Source: JACDHQ01 sp036401195 (GTDB taxonomy: Bacteria > Gemmatimonadota > Gemmatimonadetes > Gemmatimonadales > Gemmatimonadaceae). From it: a DNA stretch of 12,059 nt. Location: contig DASWVQ010000182.1 in NCBI GenBank assembly GCA_036401195.1, forward strand, positions 1 through 12,059. The letters run 5' to 3'. The position numbers and the translations under genes were made by a program. Shown here piece by piece: positions 5,992-12,059 of this stretch (positions are counted from its first letter, which is position 1; the number at the start of each line of letters is the position of its first letter). The notes beneath the pieces are model-generated. The model was not told the DNA's origin, ran no database searches, and saw only the letters and a program-made list of their open reading frames with translations.

Positions 5992-6872
5992 CGCTTCGCT
6001 CCCTTCGGCTTCACCGCGCCCTTCGCGGCCGCCGCGGGTGCGGTGCCGAGCCGCCCGGGATGCGCGTACACGTCGGCGCTCCGGCCGCGCAGCAGCGCCA
6101 CCAGCGTCACCCCGCACGACTCGGCCATGCGCACCGCCAGCCCGGTAGGCTGCGAGATCGCCGCCAGCAGGGGGATCCCCGCCGTCGCCACCTTCTGCAC
6201 CAGCTCGTAGCTCGCGCGGCTCGTCACCACCACGAACCCCTTCGACGCGTCCATCCCCCCGCGCGCGATCGCGCCGAGGAGCTTGTCGAGGGCGTTGTGC
6301 CGCCCCACGTCCTCGCGCACGAGCTGGAGCGTCCCCGCCGGCGACGCGAAGGCCGCGGCGTGCACGCTGTGCACGACCTTGTTGATTTCCTGCCGAGGCG
6401 GGAGCAGCTCGGCGGCGGTGAACAGCGCCTCGGGGGAGAATCGCTGCTCGGAGGCGACGCGCGGCGGGGTACGGAGCATCTCGTCGATCGCCTCCACCCC
6501 GCACAGCCCGCACCCGGTGCGTCCCGAGAGCGCGCGCCCGCGCGACGCGAGGCGCTCGGCGTTCTCCGCCGGGATCTCGACCTGCAGCTCGATGCCGTGG
6601 CTCGCCTTCTCCACCTGCACCGCGCCGATCTCGCCGGCCGCGGCGATCCCCTCGCTCAGGGTGAACCCCACCGCGAAGTCCTCGAGGTCCTGCGGCGTTC
6701 CCATCATCACCGCGTGCGGGCGGCGGTTGTAGACGATCGCGATCGGCACCTCCTCGGCGACCGCCCACTCCCCCTGCTGCTGCCGCGTGTCGGCGATGCG
6801 CAGCATCGGGCGGACCTTCGTCGCGTGGGCGAGGCCGAGGCCGAAGAGGGGGTGGGTGGGGTCAACGGCCAT
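5988..6872 (-). CDS. fdhD: Formate dehydrogenase accessory sulfurtransferase FdhD
   Basis: FdhD passes sulfur from a cysteine desulfurase to the molybdenum cofactor of formate dehydrogenase, which is needed for activity. The 294-residue product is of usual length. It shows the paired cysteines of the family in TGCGLCG (C121 and C124), then EDVGRHNALDK (187-197) and TSRASYELVQKV (217-229). After about residue 275 comes an Ala/Lys-rich tail (PAAAAKGAVKPKGAKR) that is probably disordered. The start at 6872 has GGAGG seven nt upstream and overlaps the end of the iron-sulfur subunit gene by 11 bases. It overlaps mobA at CTGA on the other side. The tight overlaps imply co-transcription with both. 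Confidence 0.96.
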   Translation of the reverse strand: MAVDPTHPLFGLGLAHATKVRPMLRIADTRQQQGEWAVAEEVPIAIVYNRRPHAVMMGTPQDLEDFAVGFTLSEGIAAAGEIGAVQVEKASHGIELQVEIPAENAERLASRGRALSGRTGCGLCGVEAIDEMLRTPPRVASEQRFSPEALFTAAELLPPRQEINKVVHSVHAAAFASPAGTLQLVREDVGRHNALDKLLGAIARGGMDASKGFVVVTSRASYELVQKVATAGIPLLAAISQPTGLAVRMAESCGVTLVALLRGRSADVYAHPGRLGTAPAAAAKGAVKPKGAKR

Positions 6873-7821
6873 GCACGAACCTCCACCCGAACCGCCCCTT
6901 GATGCAGAGGTTCCCCAGGGTCACGTCGTGGTCGAGGGGCGAGGTGGCCTTCACGATCTCCCCATCGAGCACGTGCAGGGTGAGGGTGCACCCCACCCCG
7001 CAGTAGGGGCAGATGGTGTCGGTCTCGGTCACCCGCGCCTCGTCGTACTTCCCCTCGGCGCGCAGGTCGAACTCGCGCTTCGGCATCAGCGCCCCGGTGG
7101 GGCACACCGCGATGCAGTTCCCGCAGAAGACGCACGCCGAGTCTGGGAGGGCGACGTTGAACTCCGTGGCGATGTGCGCGTCGAAGCCGCGGCCGGCCAC
7201 GGTGATCGCGTAGGAGTTCTGGTGGTCGGGGCCGCACGCCTCCACGCAGCGGTAGCAGAGGATGCACTTCGCGTAGTCCCGGATGTACAGGTCGTTGTCC
7301 ACCTTCACCGGCTGCCGCACGGTGGCCGCGTGATCCACGCTCGGGGGATGGTGGTGCCCCGCCTGCGCCGCCTCGCGCTCGCCCTCGTGGGCCGCCGGCG
7401 CGGGCGGGCCGAAGCGCGCCGGATCGGCGTCGTACTCCTGCATCCACTCCGCCACTTTCGGCGTGGTGGAGAGGTCCACCGACGAGCCGAGCATCTCGAG
7501 CACCAGCTTCCGTGCATGCTTCACCCGCGGGGAGTTCGACTGCACGACCATCCCCTCCTCCACCGCGCGCGAGCAGCTCGGCACGAGCACGCGCGCCCCT
7601 TCCACCTCCACCACGCAGATCCGGCACACGTTCACCGGGTGCAGGGTCTTCACGTAGCAGAGGGTGGGGATCTCCTTCCCCAGCCGCGAGCAGGCGTCGA
7701 GGATCGTGCTCCCCTCGGGGACGCTCAGCTGCTCGCCATCGATGGTGAGCGACACCTGCCGGCCGGCGCGGGTGAGCGGGACCAGGGGGGTGGTGGACTG
7801 GGAAGAGGCGTAGCCGGTCAT
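6862..7821 (-). CDS. Iron-sulfur subunit of formate dehydrogenase, carrying the detached N-terminal part of the alpha subunit
   Basis: The 319-residue product carries four cluster sites. A complex I-like [2Fe-2S] domain has C55, C66, C69 and C83. A ferredoxin-like pair of [4Fe-4S] sites has C186/C189/C192/C196 and C230/C233/C236/C240. The C-terminus has CPYCGVGC (C271, C274, C278) and LCIKGRFG (C306, K308), which is the [4Fe-4S] domain that normally begins the molybdenum subunit. K308 corresponds to the lysine between cluster and cofactor in E. coli FdhF (K44). The protein ends eight residues after the GRFG motif, just where the catalytic gene's sequence takes up. The His-Cys cluster of related alpha subunits is missing; a His-rich linker (144-164) stands there. 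The ATG at 7821 is preceded by AGGGGA. Role: electron wire to the FMN subunit. Confidence 0.9.
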   Translation of the reverse strand: MTGYASSQSTTPLVPLTRAGRQVSLTIDGEQLSVPEGSTILDACSRLGKEIPTLCYVKTLHPVNVCRICVVEVEGARVLVPSCSRAVEEGMVVQSNSPRVKHARKLVLEMLGSSVDLSTTPKVAEWMQEYDADPARFGPPAPAAHEGEREAAQAGHHHPPSVDHAATVRQPVKVDNDLYIRDYAKCILCYRCVEACGPDHQNSYAITVAGRGFDAHIATEFNVALPDSACVFCGNCIAVCPTGALMPKREFDLRAEGKYDEARVTETDTICPYCGVGCTLTLHVLDGEIVKATSPLDHDVTLGNLCIKGRFGWRFVHGR

Positions 7822-8074
7822 CCTGCGATCCCCTGGTGAAACGGCGACTGACGGCCGCCAGCCCTCGGCTCTCGGGCCTCGGCCCTCGGCTCCGGAATCG
7901 GAAGCGCGCTTGGCCGCAGCGCGGCCCTTGGCGCGCAAACCGCATCGAGGTTGAACTTCGCCGGGAAAGGAAATCGAGCGCGCGCGCCCTCGCGCGCCGC
8001 TCGCTTCCGGTTTGGTGCCGAGGGCCGAGGGCCGAGAGCCGAGAGCCCCAGCTCGCCGTTGCCGTTGAAGTCCC
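7822..8074. other. 253-base gap inside the formate dehydrogenase operon
   Basis: This is the only long gap in an otherwise tight operon. It is dominated by the inverted repeat at 7861-8046. A frame extending the iron-sulfur gene upstream to 7938 stays open but encodes Arg/Ala/Gly-rich sequence over the repeat, with no family resemblance, so the later start is preferred. Confidence 0.6.
7861..8046. repeat. Large inverted repeat with heptanucleotide arms
   Basis: Arms 7861-7893 and 8014-8046 pair over 33 bases with three mismatches. The pairing resumes inward at CGGAAGCG (7899-7906 with 8002-8009). Each arm is built of 7-bp units such as GCCGAGG and GCCGAGA. The roughly 95-base loop contains a small hairpin, GGCCGC-AGC-GCGGCC (7912-7926). 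It separates the diaphorase gene from the iron-sulfur subunit gene. It might be an inserted palindromic element, or an RNA structure that tunes the relative output of the two subunits. Confidence 0.8.
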
Positions 8075-9997
8075 TCACGACGCCCTCCCTCCCACGATCT
8101 TCAATCGCTTGATCGCCGACTCCACCGCACTGTACGCCGTCTGCCCCAACCCGCAGATCGACGCATCGCGCATCGCCACCCCCACCTCCTCGAGGAGCGC
8201 CAGCTCGTCCGCCACCGACCCGATCGGCCGGTTGGCCACGATCCGGTGCAGCGCCTCCTCCTGCCGCACCGTCCCCACCCGGCAGGGCACGCACTGCCCG
8301 CACGACTCGTCGCGGAAGAACTCGGCCACGCGCAGCACCATCCCTGCCATGTCGGCGCGCTCGTCGAAGACGAGCACCACGCCGGAGCCGATCGTGGCGC
8401 CGATGGCGCGCGCCCCCTCGAAGGTGAGCGGGGTGTCGAGCGCCTCGGGACCCACGAACACCCCCGCGGCCCCGCCGAGGAGGATCGCCTTCAGGGTGTG
8501 CCCCGCCTCCACCCCGCCGGCCAGGTCGAGCAGCGCGCGCAGCGTCGTGCCGAAGGGCACTTCATACGTGCCGGGGCGCTGCACGTTCCCGCTCAGGCAG
8601 AAGAGCTTCGTCCCGGTGGAGAGCGGCGTGCCGGTGCGCGCGAACTCGGCGCCCCCGTGCAGCACGATCGGGAGCACGTTCGCCAGCGTCTCCACGTTGT
8701 TCACCACCGTGGGCCTGCCGAAGAGCCCCGCCTGCACCGGGAAGGGGGGCTTGTTGCGCGGCTCGCCGCGGAACCCCTCGATCGAGTTGAAGATCGCGGT
8801 CTCCTCGCCGCAGATGTAGGCGCCCGCCCCCTTCCGCAGCTCGATGTCGAAGCGCACGCCGCGCCCCATCACGTCGTCGCCGAGCAGCCCGCGCGCGCGC
8901 GCCTGCTCGATCGCGTCCTGGATGCGGGACAGTCCCACCGGGTACTCGCCGCGGATGTAGAGGTAGCCCATCTCGCACCCGGTGGCGAATCCGGCGATCG
9001 TCATCGCCTCCACGATGGCGAAAGGATCTCCCTCCAGCAGCACCCGGTCCTTGAAGGTGCCGGGCTCCGACTCGTCGGCGTTGCACACCAGGTAGTGCGG
9101 GCGCGCCGCCTGCGCCGCCACCGCCTCCCACTTGCGCCCCATGGGGAAGGCCGCGCCCCCGCGTCCCACGAGCTTGGAGTCGGTCACCTCGCGGATCACC
9201 GCGGCGGGGCCCATCTCCAGTGCCTTGCGCAGCGCCTCGTACCCGCCGGCGGCGCGGTACGCGTCGATCGAGCCCGGGTCCACCACGCCCACCCGGCGCA
9301 GCAGCACGGTGCCATCCCCTTCCGGGCCGTCGGGCTCGCGCACCGCGGCCGATGGCCCGCTGGTGCGGGGCAGCCGCAGCGACGCGAGCGATCGCGCCCC
9401 GTGCGACTCCGGCTCCAGGGCGTCGCGCGCCGTCCCGGCGGACACCCCGCCGAGCAGCTCCTCGTGGGGCTCCTCGCCCGCCACGCAGAGGAAGGCGGCG
9501 GGGGCGTGGTCGCACATCCCGAGGCAGGGGCTCTTCATCCATCCCGACGCGGGCACCTCGATCGGCTCCGCGCCCCCCGGCGGCGGCTCCCATGCCGGCC
9601 CCACCGTGCGCTCCAACTCCGCGATCAGCTCCGACGACCCGCGGCAGCGGCAGGCGATGTCGTCGCACACGTGCAGCACCCGCGCGGGGCGCGGGGCGGT
9701 GGCGAACAGCGCATAGAACGTCGCCACTCCCCACGCCTCCGCGGGGGGGACGCCGAGCCGGGTGCAGGCGTAGTTGAGCGCCCCCTCGGAGATCCAGCCC
9801 ACGCGCGACTGCGCCGCGTGCAGCGCCGGGAGCAGCAGGTGGCGACGCGCGCGCATCTCCGCGCCACCGCGGGCGAGGTGCGCGTCGACCGCGGTGCGTT
9901 CGCCCCCTTCCCATCCCGAGGCGGGAAGGCCGAGGGTCCCGTCGATCGCGTCGCGCTCCGCGGGCGAAGGCTCCGCGTCCAGCAGGTGCAGGTCCAT
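8075..9997 (-). CDS. NAD-linked formate dehydrogenase diaphorase subunit (NuoE-NuoF fusion)
   Basis: The 640-residue product joins two proteins that are separate in complex I. Residues about 45-175 are NuoE/FdsG-like, with [2Fe-2S] ligand candidates C111 and C116 (HVCDDIACRC; C118 is an alternative) plus C158 and C162 (SPCLGMC). Residues about 230-640 are NuoF/FdsB-like. FMN/NADH binding is shown by GRGGAAFPMGRKW (278-290), NADESEPGTFKDR (307-319) and GAYICGEETA (392-401). The [4Fe-4S] site is ESCGQCVPC (C566, C569, C572) with C615 in SICGLG. It should take electrons from the iron-sulfur subunit and reduce NAD+ through FMN. The ATG at 9997 lies 19 bases after the catalytic gene's stop, so the two are co-transcribed. 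Similar fusions exist in known NAD-dependent formate dehydrogenases, so the fusion alone is not new. Confidence 0.94.
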   Translation of the reverse strand: MDLHLLDAEPSPAERDAIDGTLGLPASGWEGGERTAVDAHLARGGAEMRARRHLLLPALHAAQSRVGWISEGALNYACTRLGVPPAEAWGVATFYALFATAPRPARVLHVCDDIACRCRGSSELIAELERTVGPAWEPPPGGAEPIEVPASGWMKSPCLGMCDHAPAAFLCVAGEEPHEELLGGVSAGTARDALEPESHGARSLASLRLPRTSGPSAAVREPDGPEGDGTVLLRRVGVVDPGSIDAYRAAGGYEALRKALEMGPAAVIREVTDSKLVGRGGAAFPMGRKWEAVAAQAARPHYLVCNADESEPGTFKDRVLLEGDPFAIVEAMTIAGFATGCEMGYLYIRGEYPVGLSRIQDAIEQARARGLLGDDVMGRGVRFDIELRKGAGAYICGEETAIFNSIEGFRGEPRNKPPFPVQAGLFGRPTVVNNVETLANVLPIVLHGGAEFARTGTPLSTGTKLFCLSGNVQRPGTYEVPFGTTLRALLDLAGGVEAGHTLKAILLGGAAGVFVGPEALDTPLTFEGARAIGATIGSGVVLVFDERADMAGMVLRVAEFFRDESCGQCVPCRVGTVRQEEALHRIVANRPIGSVADELALLEEVGVAMRDASICGLGQTAYSAVESAIKRLKIVGGRAS

Positions 9998-10016
9998 GGC
10001 TCCCGGGCCGGGGTTC

Positions 10017-11993
10017 CTACGGTGCGCCCACGAGGGCACGCAGCGCCACGTCGCCGGCGTCGCGCCCCTCGCGGTCGGTGAGGTCGCGCGCCGGCACCAG
10101 CTGCACCGCGCACGCCTTGAACTCCGCCGTCCCCGATCGCGGGTCCGACGCATCGATCGTGAGGCGGTTGGTGTCCACCTCGTCGGGGAAGTGCAGCGTC
10201 ATGAACACCATCCCCGGGCGCAGCGCGCGCGTGACGTGCGCCGGCGCCGCCACCATCCCGCGACGCGAGGTCACGCGGAGCATGTCCCCATCCACCACGC
10301 CGAGCCGCGCGGCGTCCTCGGGGGAGATGTCCACCGTCTCCCCGCGCCGGCGCGGGGAGAGGTAGCCCCCCGTCTGCACGCCGGTGTTGTACTCCTCGAG
10401 CCGGCGGCCCGTGCTGAGCAGGTAGGGATACTCGTCGTCGGGCTGCTCCACCGGTCCTTCGTCGTGCACCACCGAGAAGGGGGCGAGGGGCCCGCCCACC
10501 GGCTCGGCCCAGAGCCGCGCGTGCAGGAAGCGCTCACCCGGCTCCCCCTCCACCGTGCAGGGCCACTGGATCCCGTCCTGCCGCTCCAGCTCCGCGTAGC
10601 TCATCCCCGCGAAGTTCGGCGCCAGGGCGCGGTGCTCGTCCCACACCGCCTCGGCGGTGGGGTGCCCCCAGTCGTGCCCCATGCGACGCACGAGCTCGGA
10701 GAGGATCCACAGCTCGTCGCGCGCCTCGCCCGGGGGCTCGAGCGCCTTGCGCACCCGCTGCACGCGCCGCTCCGAGTTGGTCACCGTCCCCTCCCCCTCG
10801 CACCAGCTCGCGCTCGCGGGGAGCACCACGTCGGCCAGCTCCGCGGTCTTCGTGAGGAAGATCTCCTGCACCACCAGGTGGTCGAGCCCGCGCAGGATGC
10901 GCTCCACGCGGTTGGCGTCGGCGTCGCTCTGCACCGGGTTCTCCCCCACCACGAACAGCCCGCGCATCTCGCCATGCTCCATGGCGTGCAGCATCTCGGT
11001 GAGGTTGCGCCCCGCCGCTCCCGGCACCGTCACCCCCCACCGCTGCTCGAATCGCGCGCGCACCGCGGCGTCGGTCACGTCCTGGAAGCCGGGGAGCCGG
11101 TTGGGCAGCGCGCCCATGTCGCCGCCCCCCTGCACGTTGTTCTGCCCGCGCAGCGGGTTGACGCCGGAGCCGTAGCGCCCCACGTGCCCCGTGAGGAGCG
11201 CGAGGTTGATGAGCGACACCACGTTGTCCACCGCGTTGTGGTGCTCGGTGATGCCGAGCGTCCAGCAGATCATCGCGCGCTCCGCGCTCGCGTAGCGATG
11301 CGCCATCTCGCGGATCGCCTCGGCCGGCACGCCGGTGGTGCGCTCCGCGAACTCCAGCGTGTACGGCTCCACGTGCGCCCGGTAGGCCTCGTAGCCGGTG
11401 GTGGCGCGCGACACGAAGCGCTCGTTCACCAGCCCCGCATGGATGATCTCGCGCCCCACCGCGTTGGCGAGGGCGATGTCGGTGCCCACGTGCAGCCCCA
11501 GCCAGGCGTCCGCCCACGCCGCGCTCGAGGTGCGCCGCGGGTCCACCACGTACAGGCGCGCGCCGTTCCGCACCCCCTTCAGGAGGTGATGGAACCAGAT
11601 GGGATGCGCCTCGCGGGCGTTGGACCCCCACAGGAGGACCACGTCCGTGTGCTCCACCTCTTCATAGGAGCTGGTGCTGCCACCAGCCCCGAACACCGTC
11701 GCCAGACCGACGACGCTGGGCGCGTGTCAGGTCCGGTTGCAGCTGTCGATGTTGTTCGTGCCGAAGCCCACGCGGGCGAGCTTCTGCGCGAGGAAGTTCA
11801 CCTCGTTGGTGGACTTCGAGCAGGAAAAGATGCCGAGGGCGTCGGCGCCGTGTGCGGCCTTCACGCGCTGGAACCCGGCGGCGGCGCGGTCGAGCGCCTC
11901 GTCCCAGGTGGCGGGGCGCAGCGCGCCGTTCTCGCGGACCAGCGGGGTGGTGAGGCGGGCGTACCCCTGCTGGCGGGTGGACTTCTTCCTCAT
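10017..11993 (-). CDS. fdhA: Selenocysteine-containing formate dehydrogenase catalytic subunit (in-frame UGA)
   Basis: This gene oxidises formate to CO2 (the reaction is reversible) at a Mo-bisMGD centre; tungsten is possible too. It appears as two ORFs, 11993-11730 and 11726-10017, joined in one frame by UGA at 11727-11729. Read through as selenocysteine the product is 658 residues with U89 in the motif SCNRT-U-HAPSVVGL. E. coli FdhF has U140, H141 and R333; here U89, H90 and R282 (in PLRGQNNVQG) have the same spacing of 193 residues. Other family features are TGHVGRYGSG (268-277), GENPVQSDAD, TELADVVLP-like text and a C-terminal molybdopterin dinucleotide-binding domain (about 530-650). The N-terminal [4Fe-4S] domain is absent and found in another gene. 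GGAG lies six nt before the ATG at 11993. Confidence 0.92.
11697..11729 (-). promoter_or_regulatory. Bacterial SECIS element with selenocysteine UGA
   Basis: On the minus strand the UGA (11727-11729) is followed by 11 nt and then a 7-bp stem (11715-11709 with 11703-11697, one G-U pair) closed by the loop GGUCU (11708-11704). The loop begins 18 nt after the UGA, the same place as in E. coli fdhF as I recall it, where SelB binds a GGUC-type loop. The hairpin lies in coding sequence, as bacterial SECIS elements do. It would allow insertion of selenocysteine by SelB and selC tRNA, which must be encoded elsewhere. Confidence 0.85.
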
Positions 11994-12023
11994 CGGAAGC
12001 TCCGGGTGGGAGTGGCTGGGGCT

Positions 12024-12052
12024 ACGATGGCGAATGGGGACCCACGAATCAA
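12024..12052 (-). promoter_or_regulatory. Weak candidate promoter of the formate dehydrogenase operon
   Basis: On the minus strand TTGATT (12047-12052) and CATCGT (12024-12029) are separated by 17 nt. The -10 matches only three of six consensus bases. Position upstream of the first gene, 31 nt from its start, is the main support. The true promoter may lie beyond the window. Confidence 0.25.
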
Positions 12053-12059
12053 GGGCGTG

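Noticed and set aside
5302..6768. MobA as a 488-residue protein extending through fdhD
   Set aside because: The upstream 260 residues are the out-of-frame shadow of fdhD, which has clear family motifs and its own ribosome-binding site.
7822..7938. N-terminal extension of the iron-sulfur subunit from the ATG at 7938
   Set aside because: The added residues come from the heptanucleotide inverted repeat and are low complexity. The ATG at 7821 has a ribosome-binding site and directly precedes the [2Fe-2S] domain.
8246..10081. A 611-residue plus-strand protein antisense to the diaphorase gene
   Set aside because: High GC content keeps the opposite frame open. The product is Arg/His/Ala-rich without motifs, while the minus strand has unmistakable NuoE/NuoF motifs.
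10017..11696. A separate molybdopterin oxidoreductase gene or pseudogene starting at the GTG at 11696
   Set aside because: This would cut the protein inside the conserved segment after the catalytic residue. The upstream part is in the same frame, and the UGA matches a selenocysteine site with a SECIS-like hairpin.

Overview
The window is very GC-rich (roughly 70%), with coding regions packed on the minus strand in the right half and looser, repeat-rich DNA in the left half. The codon use, the small lipoproteins and the dispersed palindromic repeat at 2250-2350 (its arms begin GTCATTCCG) suggest a soil or sediment bacterium, possibly Gemmatimonadota. That placement is an inference from memory of similar genomes, not something the sequence proves. 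No tRNA, rRNA, CRISPR array or transposase was seen.

Left half (1-5301). A two-block heptanucleotide array (1-231) is followed by long hairpins (336-534). Next comes a divergent pair: a membrane-anchored or secreted L,D-transpeptidase on the minus strand and an orphan LuxR-type regulator on the plus strand, with AT-rich promoters between them. The regulator runs into the palindromic repeat and converges on a lipoprotein gene with an Ig-like domain. A 101-residue hypothetical protein, a GAF-domain protein and a small secreted protein follow, then four 28-bp tandem repeats.

Right half (5302-11993, all minus strand, transcribed from high to low coordinates). This is one formate dehydrogenase locus. 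The order is the molybdenum/selenocysteine catalytic subunit (11993-10017), a fused NuoE-NuoF-type NADH/FMN subunit (9997-8075), an iron-sulfur subunit (7821-6862), fdhD (6872-5988) and mobA (5991-5302). The likely electron path is formate to the Mo-bisMGD/Sec centre, then the [4Fe-4S] clusters, then the [2Fe-2S] and [4Fe-4S] clusters with FMN of the diaphorase, then NAD+. FdhD sulfurates the cofactor and MobA makes its guanine dinucleotide form.

Two points stand out. First, the catalytic gene looks like two ORFs split by a stop, but the stop is an in-frame UGA at the selenocysteine position of formate dehydrogenases. A SECIS-like hairpin with a GGUCU loop starts 11 nt after the UGA. Second, the usual single alpha subunit is divided into two genes. 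The [4Fe-4S] domain that normally begins the molybdenum subunit sits instead at the C-terminus of the separate iron-sulfur protein, downstream of the diaphorase gene. The mobA gene has no ATG, GTG or TTG start and overlaps fdhD through CTGA, next to a 12-bp tandem repeat.
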